A stretch of DNA of 64,000 bases, taken from Lumbricus rubellus. Taxonomy: Eukaryota > Annelida > Clitellata > Crassiclitellata > Lumbricidae. A model generated the notes under the pieces. It was not told the origin of the DNA, ran no database searches, and worked only from the letters and a program-made list of their open reading frames with translations. The translations under genes and the position numbers were made by a program. The stretch's first letter is position 1. Each line of letters opens with the position of its first letter. The DNA lies in the NCBI GenBank assembly GCA_945859605.1, contig OX243825.1, forward strand, positions 20,175,196 to 20,239,195. Reading direction: 5' to 3'. Below are positions 11,680 through 23,109 of this stretch, piece after piece.

Positions 11680-12056
11680 TTTGAAGGTTGAGGTTTTCGT
11701 CTACAAAGTTTTGACCACCTATACGTATTCCCCGAAGTAACCTTTCAATAGTGTTGTGTTCGACATGAATGTGTGTGATGTCTCAGTTTTCAGAATAGGC
11801 TACACTTATCCAAGGAGTACAATATGATAGCCTACATAGCTTTGTTGCCTATAATGAGTTAGTCAACCTATTAACGAAGGCGTTGAACGTAGTCGTGTTG
11901 CGAAGTGAACAGCATAATGATTGGAAGGAAAAATGGGGGGGGGAGACAGACGTAGATTTATGTATAGTCTTGAGAAGTGCAATGTGGAGTTTACGAAGGC
12001 GCCCCACGAATTCCAGAGGGATCGATCCTCCACAATCGCCTGTCAATTCTTACCCT

Positions 12057-12232
12057 GTGAGTGAGTGAGTGAGTGAGTGAGTGAGTGAGTGAGCGAGCGA
12101 TAGAGAGGCCGACGGACATAAACACACAGAGAGAGATAGACAGTTAGAGACAATGAGAGAGACAGAGACAGAGAGAGAGACAAAGAGAGAGAGACAAAGA
12201 GAGAGAGAGACACAGAGAGAGAGAGAGAACAT
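12057..12232. repeat. (GAGT)n and (GA)n-rich microsatellites
   Basis: A (GTGA)n run followed by imperfect GAGA/GACA repeats. Similar tracts recur in the 5' introns of paralog B (about 23293-23365), C (34065-34145) and D (46830-46910), so the tract belongs to the duplicated unit. Confidence 0.9.
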
Positions 12233-12285
12233 ACGAGCGTGCACGCAACAATGTAGGTTATTCATGCCTGCATATTGCATATTAG

Positions 12286-12489
12286 CACTTGATATAGCGC
12301 CTTTTCGATCCTTCGATATACTACTCATAGACGCTCCCGACCATAGCGCGAGCACTGAATCGGAGGTTGAGCAATTGCGTGTGAAGGACTTGCGCACGGT
12401 CCATACGCAACGGCTGGAGGTGGTTGCGAACTCGCAATATTTATTAACCTGCCGACTCCAATAATATTACCGAACAAAACCGCGCCCCA
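12286..12489 (-). mobile_element. Degenerate tRNA-derived SINE (family 1)
   Basis: Old, diverged copy in minus orientation. It starts with ttagcacttgatatagcgcc, keeps the ggaggttgagcaattgcg core, and ends near accgcgccccac where the head of the family should be. It lies in the 5' intron of paralog A. Confidence 0.6.
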
Positions 12490-12690
12490 CAGCATTCTTG
12501 TTTGCATAATAGATAGATAAAGGCTCCATATATATTATTTTATTTATTATATGGAATATGCTTGTATAGGCTACATATATATCCTAAGTCTGCAGCTGCG
12601 CATTTATATAGAGCATTTTTAGAGCCACGAAGTCGTTGAAACTTGCTGTGTATAGAAGTTCTGTAAAGAGAAGTTCTGATGCCGTCCTAC

Positions 12691-12880
12691 CTTCCGAGTT
12701 GCTGAGTCTTCTCTCGATCTTCTCTGACACAGGACCTTCTGAATTCTTCTCTGCTCTTCTCCAATGCAGAGGGGTCTATTTATACCATTTAGACCTATGC
12801 TGTTGGCGAACTTAATTAACACAAGAATTTGATTAACTCTCGCACCTGTTTCTTTATGCGCGGGTCGATCATCATGCAAT
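12691..12880 (-). promoter_or_regulatory. Promoter and non-coding first exon of paralog A
   Basis: A TATAAATA box lies at 12784-12777 (minus strand). About 30 bp downstream begins a purine-rich leader ending in cggaag, with a GT donor (gtagg) at 12690, so the non-coding first exon is about 12752-12691. The same module occurs in B, C and D, including an upstream conserved block with ggtgcgagagttaat and gatgatcgacccg. No CAGTGN iron-responsive hairpin is visible in the leader. Confidence 0.75.
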
Positions 12881-13019
12881 CTGAACTTTTAATTTTATGC
12901 TTGCATCAGGTGTTGCTCTGCCTCTTTCGGCGGCCATGTATTACTTCAGTTTTCTCTCAATTCGTGTGGAATTGGTGCAACAGAATTGAGGAATATAATT
13001 GATAGGCTGTCACGAAAAG

Positions 13020-13213
13020 CAGGGCTTTTTAACGTGTAGTTGTACACAAAATGTAAAGTTCTAAATGGATTTGTTCTGTTGTAGAATGTAGAAGCACTTC
13101 TATACAGTTAAAACTAGCAAAAAGGTCACTGTCTTCCGATTAGAAGTAAGTTACCATGGAGGATGGGAAAAGGAAAGGAGTTGTGCAGTTCTAAATTCCT
13201 TGAAAACAGCTCT
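13020..13213. mobile_element. hAT MITE (CAGGGCT family), worn
   Basis: One end reads cagggctttttaacg and the other aaaacagctct; the interior matches the family (gttaaaactagcaaaaagg, ttaccatggaggatggg). Target duplication is not clear. Confidence 0.75.
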
Positions 13214-13247
13214 AATAGGGAATCTGCACAGAACTCGACCTACTTCT

Positions 13248-13458
13248 TGTATGTGCACTTGTTATAGCGTCCTTTCAAGGTCTCTCTGCTCAGAGGGGCT
13301 CCTGAATGGAGAGCGGACACTGCATCGGAGTTTCATGCCGAAGCGCAGAGCAGTTGTGAGTGAAGGACTTGCCCAAGGTCCTTACGCGGCGAGGTGGATT
13401 CGAACCTCGAACCTTCCGGCTCCAAGGCAACGACGCCACCACTACACCCCTGCGCCCC
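13248..13458 (-). mobile_element. tRNA-derived SINE (family 1), near full length
   Basis: Read on the minus strand, the head carries a degenerate box A around ggtgtagtggtggcgtcg and a box B, ggttcgaatcc, as in Pol III tRNA promoters. It is followed by a family-specific body ending in ggcgctataacaagtgcac. About a dozen copies or fragments occur in this window. Confidence 0.8.
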
Positions 13459-14172
13459 ATGTCAGGGTAAGTGCGAGTGGACTTCAGACACATCCGATTG
13501 TTCGATAAATAAATGTAGTGTCTCTCTCCTTGCCCAATTTTTCTTCTGAAATTATTCTTCAGTACGTACATGTAGCCTAGGTCTACTGTAGGAAAGATGG
13601 CACTGTCACAGGTTCGTCGTATTGCTGGAAATAATTGCTTCTTAGAATTAATATTGTGATGTAGCCTAAAATAAATGGTTTTTAAAGACGTTAGATTGAT
13701 GAAAAATTATTGTTGATGAAATAGAAGCTGGAATGATGTAAAGAATTCTTGCCTAAATGGAAGTTGGGTTGACTCGTTGGCAAAATGCACGCAGTCGGGT
13801 ACGGCCGTCATGAAACAGGTGTGGCCCATCGAAGGTATATTTAGTTTCATAAAGATGTAGGCTTACATAATTATGTATTTAGGGCGTTTAGGCTACTTGT
13901 TATTTAGCTGCTTTTAGCACATCAATATAGCATCTCGTGGTCGCTCTAAATTTTATTTCGCTCTTCTGATTTTAGTAGGTCTACCATTGACGAACCGACC
14001 ATTGACGAATCGTTCAATGAGAAATCGTCCATTGACAAATCGTCCATTGACGAATCGTCCACTTGACGAATCGTCCGGTTGACGAACAGTCCGTTGATGG
14101 ATCGTCCACTTGACGAATCGTCCTCATTTTGACCGTGCTTGAGTCGGCAGTCCTTCTGCGTAGCCTTCTTGC

Positions 14173-14372
14173 TAGGGCTGTTTTTAAGAAATTTTTAGAA
14201 CTGCACAACCCCTTCTTTCCTTCCCCATCCTCCATGATAAATTACTTCCAATCGGAGGACAATGACCTTTTTGCTAGTTTAACTGTACAGAAGTGCTTCT
14301 ACAACTGCACAAATCCATCTAAATTCTAGAACTACACATTTTGTGTACAACTGCACGTTAAAGAAAGCCCTG
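14173..14372. mobile_element. hAT MITE (CAGGGCT family)
   Basis: Ends tagggctg and aaagccctg with the perfect 8-bp duplication cttcttgc (14165-14172 and 14373-14380). Confidence 0.85.
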
Positions 14373-15059
14373 CTTCTTGCAGAAGCGCTACATAATTTCT
14401 GGAATGAATGGTTGAGTAAGACGTGCCGCCGTGCGCAGGACCCGCTCCCAGCACCCAAAACGCCGAAGACGTTTTTTAAATCGAAGCTGAATCGCGCAGT
14501 TAGTAACTGTTGTAATGGTTCTCTTGTTAGTTACTACCAAAAGTTCAATCCATAATAATTATCATGCAGCACATTGGATCAAGAATCCTTAGCAAGCTGT
14601 TACCAGCTCTTGTCAATTCTTTATAGAAATAGGTTTGGTGCATAGACCGCACGCGAGTGTGTGTGTTGGAGTGGGGGGGGGAGGTTACACAGGCGGTTGT
14701 TAGAATCAGGCTTCAATTATATGTGCATTGATTTTCGCATTTTCTGCGCTTAATTACATTTGGCATTTTCTAGGTTAGACTATGTAGCAGTTCTGTAGTG
14801 AAATATGGAATATCTAGACCACTAGCAAAGCATTGTGCCGATGCATCTGCTGGCCTTTTTGGCCTACTCTGTAATGACCATCCTATTCCATACCTCGTAG
14901 CCTACTGAGTTCTTATATTTGGGGCTATATAATACTGTTTTTACCCTTTGTCTTAAGTTGCAGGCGCTTCAACTGCGTGGAATTAAAGTTGAGGAAGCGG
15001 GTAATTGCAAAAATCGGTGCTTGAGTGAACAATGGAGACATAAGATATATAATGGCGTG

Positions 15060-15335
15060 ATGATGATGATGATGATGGTTCTCTGCCCGAAGTCAGGTTC
15101 ATTGGCTTTTATGCCCCTGGGGATGAGATGAGTGAGCGGTTTCCCGTTGCTTTCCCCACAGACAATGATGGGTAAGCAACTTGCCCAAGGTCGCGCCACC
15201 GCGTTCCATGCGTGCTAGTCCGAGATATCTAAATTTCTGAATGTCAACTCCCAGCCCGGGGCTTGAACCGCAGTCCGTTGTATCCAACAGACGAATGCCG
15301 CTCTCGCTTACCGGTGTAGCTAACTAGGCCAGTAG
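15060..15335 (-). mobile_element. tRNA-derived SINE (family 2) with (ATC)n tail
   Basis: On the minus strand the head reads ggcctagttagctacaccgg with a box-A-like segment, then the box B ggttcaagcccc. The body ends with gggcagagaaccatcatc and an ATC repeat. Further copies are at 38838-39165 and 42055-42375, each ending in the same tail. Confidence 0.7.
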
Positions 15336-15576
15336 CTAACTAGGTCAGTGGAGTAGGCAGTTGTAAAGTCGAGCATTGGCCGAACGGATGGAGCGGAGAC
15401 ACTTCTGTTTCAGAGGTGAGAGAGAAATGGGAGTGATACCAGCGGCGCCGCCAGGATTTTATTTCTGTACGCACAACTTGCACAAAATAATATGAAGCGA
15501 ACTTATATTCAGGGGCGGATCCAGGATTTCTGGTTAGGGGGGGGGGGGGGCGCGTAAATACTACCAATCCAATCCC

Positions 15577-15609
<33 letters not shown>

Positions 15610-16639
15610 CAGTGCTTAAAGTGTAAAAAAGTGCCAGGACGCTGTATTGTAGGCCTAATTGGTCGTCAGTGGCGGCGCCGAAGGCGGGAAGTTGCGAGTG
15701 CCGAAGGCACGAAGCCCATCCCGACTAGGGGGTCTGGGGGAGAGTCGCAAGCGGGGTCTGGGGCGGAGCCCCAACGACCAGCGCATTTTTGGCTGTTTCG
15801 ACCGTAAATGGAGCCATTTTTAGGCTCTTGTTTGCCAGCTATTTGTGAACGACAAAGTCGCGAAATTTTTAAGAATAAGTCGTTTTTCAGTGTCGCAAGC
15901 TACCAGGATAACAATAAAAATCAAAATGTTATTGTAAAAGAGAAAGGTTCTGTCTTTACAGTAAGCTCCCCCCCCCCCAGCGGGGTCTGGGGGCGGAGAC
16001 CCAGCGACCAGCGCATTTTTGTCTGTGTCGACCTCAAATGGAGCCATTTTTAGGCAGTCATGTTGAACCTATATATCTTTCTTTGGGCGCATAACGTATA
16101 GGTAGGATAGGATCTATAGGATTCTCTCGTGGTAATATGGAAATTCAAACTGTCACCCAATAAATTTAGACCATGTGACAATTATATAAAAGTTTGCGCC
16201 CCTAGAAAAATTTCTCCGGACGCCCATGCTAAAGGCTTCAAATTATTACCCCCTCCTAAACATTACCCCCCCCCCCTGCAAACTGTAATTTGCATCAATC
16301 GTCGCATTTATTGGACTACAAATATCAGAAAAATAATCCTGCTTCTTGTTTTGGTCTGAAGATTTTCATCCGTTATCCCACTTCGTGGTTTGGTTTGTTA
16401 TAAATATTTTCATCTGTAACTAAAATACTAAATCGCCGCTGAAGTTACATGGACAAATGGCTTCGAGGCTATTATTTTTTCCGAGTAAAATATTGATAAC
16501 AAACCACAGTGGGATGACGGATAAATCTATGCAAATCTAGTGTCCAGGGGTAATCTGAAACCGGTTACGGTACAAGTTACCGGGGGGGGGTGATGTTTAG
16601 GAGGTGCAGTTTGATACCTTTAGATCGGCATATTGCTAT

Positions 16640-16772
16640 GCTATCGTCGCCTTGAAGCCGGAATTTTCCAGGTTCGAATCCACCTCGCCGCGTAAGGACC
16701 TTGGGCAAGTCCTTCACTCACAATTGCTCAGCGCTTCGGCCGGAGTAGAGAGCTTGAAGGGGCGCTATAACC
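16640..16772 (+). mobile_element. tRNA-derived SINE (family 1), partial
   Basis: It contains box B (ggttcgaatccacctcgcc) and the central and tail parts of family 1; the body has an internal deletion between cttcggc and gagtagag. Confidence 0.75.
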
Positions 16773-17184
16773 AGTGGTGGATCCAGAACTCTTCCCAAGG
16801 GGGGGGGGGGGAATCTTAGAACCTGGGATGGGACAGGTGAAACAAATTTCGAAATTTGGTTGTTGGTCGAAAATAAATAGGGATCAGTCCTTGGCTGAAG
16901 TACTTTTCATCCGCCAAAAAAAGTTGATGAGGTTTTTTTTAGTCATCTGCCAAATTTTTTGGGAGAAAATCATACCATTTCATCCGCCAAAAAAGTTGAT
17001 GACTTTTTTTACTCCTTCACTTGAAAACCGACTGGGGGGCCACGTCCCATTCCATTTTCCGAATAGGGGGCAATATGCCATTACACCCATATGCATATTG
17101 CTAATTTCATACCAAATGGGGGGGCCACGTCCCATGGCAGTTTTAAATGGGGGCCATGGCCGGATTGCCCCCTGGATCCACCCT
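16773..17184. mobile_element. MITE with TGGATCCA-type inverted ends
   Basis: It begins agtggtggatccagaact and ends gccccctggatccaccctt, with poly-G just inside the left end and ggggggccacgtcccat internally. Related pieces occur at about 15510 and 51800-52015. Non-coding. Confidence 0.6.
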
Positions 17185-17872
17185 TGGCTATAAAAAGTGC
17201 ACATAAAAACACATACAAACAAAAAATAAATTTAAAAAAAAGTTTTAACGGTTTTACATCCAGGAATCCCAGGATACATAAGCCTTTAGGGCCTATAAGA
17301 CGCTCAATGCCAAGATGGCTCTCTATTAGAGTGTAAGTAAGTAAGGAAGTAAGTATATTCTATAGATTATAAAATTTCAATAGAATTTCATCGCTTATAA
17401 TAAATTTGCAATTTGTGAAAAAAATTTTTTTGCCTTTCCGCGCTGTACGCACTTGCGTAAGTGCGTACGCCTAACGGCGCCTCTGAGTGATACTAAGAGT
17501 CGTGAGGACTATGGTTGGTAGCATTGAGATGTATGATTATATGTAATATATGCGCTAGAGAGAGCATGACGTATCTTCCCCTGCAATCAGATATGAATAA
17601 TACATCTCTATGGTTGGTGGAACGGAGCGGATCAGTGATGTAGGAGTGTGAATGTTGGTCGGAACAAACCCAGCTTACGTTCCTTACAGAAGTTATAGGA
17701 CATAGCCAATAACTGAAACTATAATAATATTATTATACGCAGGGTAATAGACATCTAGATTTTCATAGCTTTCACTAAAACATCATACTTGTGACGTGGT
17801 TCTCAAATCGACTACTTTTGCTTATTAGCCTATAGGCTATTCTTATTTTGAAAGAAAACTGTAAGACGAATA

Positions 17873-17893
17873 TTTATTTTATGCCATTTTATT
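17873..17893 (-). terminator. Poly(A) signals of paralog B
   Basis: Two AATAAA hexamers on the minus strand (17878-17873 and 17893-17888), about 230 nt beyond the stop codon. The second is conserved in C (29314-29309) and D (42931-42926) but mutated in A. Confidence 0.65.
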
Positions 17894-18122
17894 TCCTGTC
17901 AAACGATAATTTAGTTTTCGACCACACAATGCGTCGATGAAAAGCCAAAATGAAAAAAATCCAAAATAAGACCGAAACGTTAAAAATTAAAGATGCATAT
18001 TAAGTTACTTTTGTGATATTTTCTTCAATTTAAAATCTAATTTTTTCAACGTTTTGTCCCTCGAGAAGAAAGCAGGAAAGTCCAATCGATCGGACGAGAC
18101 ATGCATGATGCTCTGTTGGCAA

Positions 18123-18455
18123 TTAGTGGAGCATGGTATCGAAATCGGTGTCGTCGATGTCAACTTTGGGAATAAATTTGAACGACTTCAGGTCGTAAAG
18201 GTATAGACCGGTAGGATCATCTCCGATTCTCTTCAGGTTGACGAAGTGGCAGCCGATGATCTTCATCAGCACCGCATGTTCGCACAAGATTTTGGTCACC
18301 AATACCTCGGTCTGAAACGACATTATGCCACCAGGATTTTAATTGAGCGCTGGCAAATTTCATTGCAGGCGTTGTTTGACTGTGTACTATAGAATGACTA
18401 CCTTGATTCTCGTGAGTTGAGAGTTCTAATGTTCGGGACATTTTCAGGATGTTTA

Positions 18456-18505
<50 letters not shown>

Positions 18506-18512
18506 TATAATG

Positions 18513-18610
<98 letters not shown>

Positions 18611-20896
18611 GACAATTTATATGGCGCCATAACGTGGCCACTGGCCATACCGCTACAAGGGTGCCTCACAAACGGCTGAATGCGGGATAAACCTTAGCAA
18701 ACAGGTAAGTTTTAAGCTTTGATTTAAAATAGTCTACTGAAGCTAGGCCTAACAATCGGTTAGGCCTAACATTTGTGTTAGCTGAACAAGTTTTTCAGGT
18801 TAGACTCTTCGAGATCAGAGACGAATGTTTGAACAGGAAGGCTAAAGGAGCAAAGAATCCAGTGAGCCACGAATGTTTGAACAGGAAGGCTAAAGGAGCA
18901 ACGAATCCAGTGAGCCACGACTGAAGAAAGATGATTTTCCTGTGGGTTGATTGATACGACTTAGAGGTCCTAGACTATATGATCCTTTACAGACAGACCA
19001 TAGTGTAGGAGAAGGTGAGGGAAATGAATCCTCTAAGCTTACCCTTGGGCATGGGCGGAGTTTATCAGGGGCTATGGGGCTAAGCCCCTCCAAGAAGGCC
19101 CAGATTCAACTTTTTTACCATAAGAATGGTATCCTTTTTCGGGGTTAGCCCTCCCAATAAGGCCCACACTCGGGGTTAGCCCCCAAGAATGGAAACCAAA
19201 CTCTGCCCATGCCCTTTGGCGTTAAATGGTTCAGGAGGTTTTTATGTCGATCTTCTGATCTGCCCATGGGCGCCCGCACATAGGGGCAAGGGGCACTTGC
19301 CCCCCCCCCCTGGAAAATTGAAACCTATTTTTCGCACTACTACGTTTGGGGTTTATAACAAATTTCTTCGCATTAGAGAATTAAAAAACCTACTTTTAAC
19401 TAATACTTTTCGATTTTTAAAACATATTCTTTGCAAAAGAAACAATTTATAATAGAAAAATTTAAAAAGGGAAACTGAGAAATTTACATCAAGAAATCTT
19501 AGTGAAAAATACCCATGTATGTTCTTAACTCCCCGCTTTGCATTTTTTTGCCTCCTGCTAAATTTTTTTTAACGTTGACCATCGTGTTGTGCCCCCTCCT
19601 GCAAACATTTCTGCGGGCGCCCATGGATCTGCCCATGTCTACTGTAAACCTATGAATCCGAAGAAGATACTCACACATGGATCCTCGCACTTGATGACCA
19701 ACTTGCGCACCTGCATCCAGGAATCGTTAAGGTTCGTCAAAACTTCCAGACCGGTCATTACTGCCGTCAATGGGGTATCCCAGCTTTCAACAGACGGTTT
19801 CTGAAATACAATGTGTCTCAATCTACTTTTGAAGTATATAAAGAAGAATAAAGGCAACTATGAATTGTCAAATTCATTTATTATTAGAATTTATATAGCG
19901 CCTCTTCAAGAAACTACTCAGAGGCGCTCAGTGTTAGCGACTTCATTTCTCTTATCGTCCAAATGTGAGGGCTGTTGTCTCTGCCCTTTCTTGCAGCGCC
20001 CTCTTGTCTTCATACTGACAGTGCGCCAATATGTCGGTTATGCATCTTTTTGTGTCTTAGATCGCTGACGTTGGGACGTGAATGCGGCGGCAAGTTTTCT
20101 GTGAATTACCCTGTTAACATGCGATTTATTGGCAATGTCTGAGGGTTAACCACTATATATACATGTAGAGAGACTAGAACTAGACTATGGCTCACTCGAA
20201 CCATTCTAGAATAATTATAGAAAAACTACTGAATACATACAAAGTATACGTAGGTAGGCGAATTAAGTAGGTAAGCAAGGACTTTACATCACAGTTGCAA
20301 GTTGCAACCCAAGTTCTACACAACAAAAGACAGAAGCGATTAAGCGCGTATATTCAGAGGCAAGAGCAATCAGAACATGATATAACACAAGAACTTATAA
20401 TATGGGACCTTGGGCAAGTCTTTCACTCGCAATTGCTCAGCGCTTCAGCGTGAAACTCCGATGCAGCGTCCGCTCTGTAGTCGGGAGCGCCTCTGAGAAG
20501 GGAGCTTGAAGGGGCACTATAACAAGTGCACATACAAACAAACAAATATTAGATGTAAATATGAAACGCTCTTCGCAATCGATAGTGTAGGCTACTACCC
20601 ACCGGGAGAAAACCATCGTAAGCTTTCTATGAAAATCGCACTAAGAAATTTAAGAAAATTTCTCATTGACTTCACGCTGTTTGAGACCTTACCGCAATGT
20701 CCTGAAAAGTAACCGTGAAACCACGAACACTCATGTGCGTCAACAATCTATTGTAGTGTTTCTCGGCGAGCTTAGAGAGATACTTTAGGGCCTTCTTCAA
20801 TCCAGGATAGGTATCGAAGTAGAACGACTAAACACAAAAAGCAGCAACGACAATGATTTGTAATTATTGCGACACCATCTGACAAGAACACCTTCA

Positions 20897-20937
<41 letters not shown>

Positions 20938-21188
20938 GGCCATGTCTTTCTATCTGACCTAGGACAAAAGCTCAGTATGGTTACGGGGGACCCACGAGAA
21001 ACCTCCTTCCTGTACCAACGTATCTCTTTAACGATACAACGTTTTAACGCGATCGCATTTCGAGGCACATTCGAGGATCAAGATAACGAAGAGTAGGGTC
21101 ATTCTGGACTGGTTTTTATACTGTAGTTAGCAATAAGTCCCTGAGGGATCATAAATACCTCGGGGCAACAAAAAACAAAAAAAACCCA

Positions 21189-21221
<33 letters not shown>

Positions 21222-22513
21222 CTTTTCTTTAATGAAACGCCTGCAAGACGCACTGCATGCGCTTTAGTGCTTTACATTTACAAGTTACGCAGTAGGCTAA
21301 TCTCAATTAAACTTAACTACCAACTGAGCAGACAGCTTTGCAATTGCATGGCGCTAATAGCAGCCTACAAATCAAATCCGCCCAACGGGGGCTCGAACCT
21401 GCTACCTCTCGCACTCTTGGCCAGCGTCTTAACCATTACTCTACACCAATGGCTCTACACTCCACAGCGCAGGTCATCAACAATATTATGCTATTTCAAT
21501 GTTATCGTGATCGCCATCTGCTTTCGGGAACATCAACACATCAACGGGGGGCCCCGGTAGATTTTTCCAGTTCTTCCACCATCATTACTAATCACACATC
21601 ACCACCTTCCTCAGGCTCCTCTATCCATCACACCTCGGGTTTTTCATTCGAAACTTAAGACACTCCTTTTCACGAACTCTTACCCTGTCTCATCTGATCC
21701 TCCACCCTCCAATCCGGCAATCCCCGGCCCAGACGACACCCGCCTTAGTAGCTGTTCCGCCCCTCTGATCCTATGGTAACTCGACCCGGACCACCAAGGA
21801 CTACTCTCACGGACAACCCTTCTAACTCAACGCAGCGCTCGTGAAGAAACTGGTGCCCCCGTGCATGGCTTTCGAGTAGCGCTTTAAAAATTTCGAATTA
21901 CAATTACGATCACTGTCGAACAGCTAAACATAATTATGATACAGGAAATCTTAGAAGTTAGCCCAAGAGATCTTATTAAGAAATTTGTGCTAAATTCTTC
22001 TATTGTATGTTAAAGCAAAGATCTCAAATTATTGTTAAACAGATGCACTTCTACAAGACAGCGCCGAGCCTTTTCTACTGTGGGTCCCGCTATCTAGAAT
22101 GGCCTCCCACTAAACTTGCGACTTAATATGCCTAGGTTAAATTCACCTGCTTTCTATAAGTCGCTCAAAACCTATTTTTTAGCTGTGGCTGGACTGGGAG
22201 CGCCTCTGAGTAGGTTTCTTGAAGAGGCGCTATATACATTCTCGAAATGAATGAATGAATGGTTACATACCATTGCCTGGAGCAAGTGGCAGACCTGGAT
22301 TTCCACGTTGAGCAGCTTGTTCAGACCCTCTTCGACCTTTTCATTGCAATTCTGACGAATGATCGACTCAACGTCCATGCTTCTTTCTTTGTACTGTTCA
22401 GTTTTTGTAGAATCAGATCTCCACATTTTGAAGGTTGAGGAATTTTCGTCTACAAAGTTTTGACCACCTTCGTATTCCCCGAAGTAACCTTTCAATAGCG
22501 ATGTGTTCGACAT
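18123..22513 (-). CDS. Paralog B: divergent ferritin-like protein, full open frame
   Basis: Coding exons are 22513-22271 (81 codons), 20827-20693 (45), 19800-19675 (42) and 18311-18123 (62 plus TAA); introns are GT-AG, phase 0. The product is 230 residues. Residues 1-49 (MSNTSLLKGYFGEYEGG ...) are an extension not found in classical ferritins; from SIIRQN onward it aligns to ferritin helix A. Exon 2 is four codons shorter than in A, C, D and both classical genes, in the loop after helix A. Ferroxidase positions: E27 and H65 kept; Y34, E61, E62, E107 and Q141 are L, L, A, L and H. Channel residues are V and T, and H118 is R. Cysteines lie in RQNC, QVC, KCEDPC, LCEH and GCH. The tail is DIDDTDFDTMLH. 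Among the four this has the cleanest long start. The function is unknown; I infer a structural or chaperone-like role rather than iron oxidation. Confidence 0.85.
18457..18609. repeat. (AAT)n microsatellite, about 150 bp
   Basis: Nearly pure AAT repeat with a short ATATAATGTATA interruption. It lies in intron 3 of paralog B and creates long meaningless open frames on both strands. Confidence 0.97.
19047..19214. mobile_element. MITE with GGGCATGGGCGGAGTTT ends
   Basis: Inverted ends gggcatgggcggagttt and aaactctgcccatgccc enclose two tandem cggggttagcccyccaa-like units. It lies in intron 3 of paralog B. No coding capacity. Confidence 0.65.
19265..19625. mobile_element. hAT MITE (CATGGGCG family)
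   Basis: Ends CATGGGCGCCCGC and GCGGGCGCCCATG, with the perfect 8-bp duplication gatctgcc (19257-19264 and 19626-19633). The matching intron of paralog A (about 9259) shows the unoccupied site gatctgcctatgtc, proving insertion after the A/B split. Same family as 3104-3553. Confidence 0.9.
20404..20537 (+). mobile_element. tRNA-derived SINE (family 1), 3' half
   Basis: It starts at gggaccttgggcaag and runs to cactataacaagtgcac; the promoter head is missing. It lies in intron 2 of paralog B. Confidence 0.75.
20897..21345 (-). repeat. (AAT)n tracts and retroelement 3' end
   Basis: AAT runs at 20897-20937 and 21187-21221. The second abuts a copy of the element end also seen at 10565-10680 (cgcctgcaagacgcactg). 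Confidence 0.6.
21560..21910 (+). mobile_element. 3' end of a non-LTR retrotransposon
   Basis: Same family as 6655-7075. The frame LKTLLFTNSYPVSSDPPP can be read near 21650, followed by the 3' UTR ending in aatttcgaattacaattacg. It lies in the large intron between exons 2 and 1 of paralog B. Confidence 0.55.
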
Positions 22514-22514
22514 G

Positions 22515-22528
22515 AATGTGTGTGTGTG

Positions 22529-22570
<42 letters not shown>
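22515..22570. repeat. (GT)n microsatellite just upstream of the B start codon
   Basis: On the coding (minus) strand this is an (AC)n tract directly before the MSN start codon. Short versions (cacacattcatg) occur in A and D, so the tract lies in the second-exon 5' UTR and has expanded in B. Confidence 0.9.
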
Positions 22571-22655
22571 GTCTCAGATTGTCTCAAAATACATTTATCC
22601 AAGGAATACATGATCGCTTTGTAGCTAGATATGAGTTAGTCAACCTATTAACGAA

Positions 22656-23109
22656 GGGGCCGTCCATAAAGTACGTCACGCTATTTTTGACCATTTTGAC
22701 CCCCTCCCCCTGTCACAAACTGTCACAAATCTCGGATCCCCCTAAAGTACGTCACACTTTCAAATGTAAAAAAATTAACACCGCAAGGCTATACATAGGG
22801 CCTAAAACAAGGCTTTGCAACAGCATTACTAGCGCGCCTAGCGAGAGGAATCGTGAACAACACATTCAGGGATACGCATTTCATGCTATTTTGACATAAA
22901 ACTAATTCAAATGTTTCACAAAATTTTTGAAAATTATTTTTCAAGCTATTAAATTCAACTAAAAATATATAAAAGAATTGGAAATAAAATTTAAAAAAAT
23001 AAATAAATGTGTGACGTCACACATGGCCTGACCCCCTCCTCTGTCACAAAACTGTCACGCTTTCTTACACCCCTCCCCCTGGAGCGTGACGTACTTTATG
23101 GACGGCCCC
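22656..23109. mobile_element. 454-bp MITE with GGGGCCGTCCATAAAGTACG ends
   Basis: Inverted ends (22656 onward and 23109 backward, both GGGGCCGTCC) read on through ataaagtacgtcacgct. A 3-bp duplication GAA flanks it. The same place in paralog A (11873-11885, acgaaggcgttgaac) is empty. A 3-bp duplication suggests PIF/Harbinger-type mobilisation; that is inference. It lies in the 5' intron of paralog B. Confidence 0.8.

Larger units (their letters stand above)
15439..17484. mobile_element. About 2-kb composite insertion upstream of paralog B array unit
   Basis: The 8-bp sequence gagtgata flanks both sides (15431-15438 and 17485-17492). The corresponding place in the D unit (about 42763) is uninterrupted (cggagtgatactagag), so the 2046-bp block is an insertion. 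The edges carry GGCGCC motifs. Inside are poly-G/poly-C tracts, a SINE fragment and a gggggcc-rich MITE. No intact coding sequence was found. Confidence 0.55.

Noticed and set aside
16774..17193. 139-codon open frame
   Set aside because: It lies within a MITE with inverted TGGATCCA ends and poly-G tracts and shows no conserved domain.
18217..18679. Long open frames around 18450-18670
   Set aside because: Driven by the (AAT)n microsatellite; the part at 18217-18311 is an antisense or off-frame shadow of exon 4 of paralog B.
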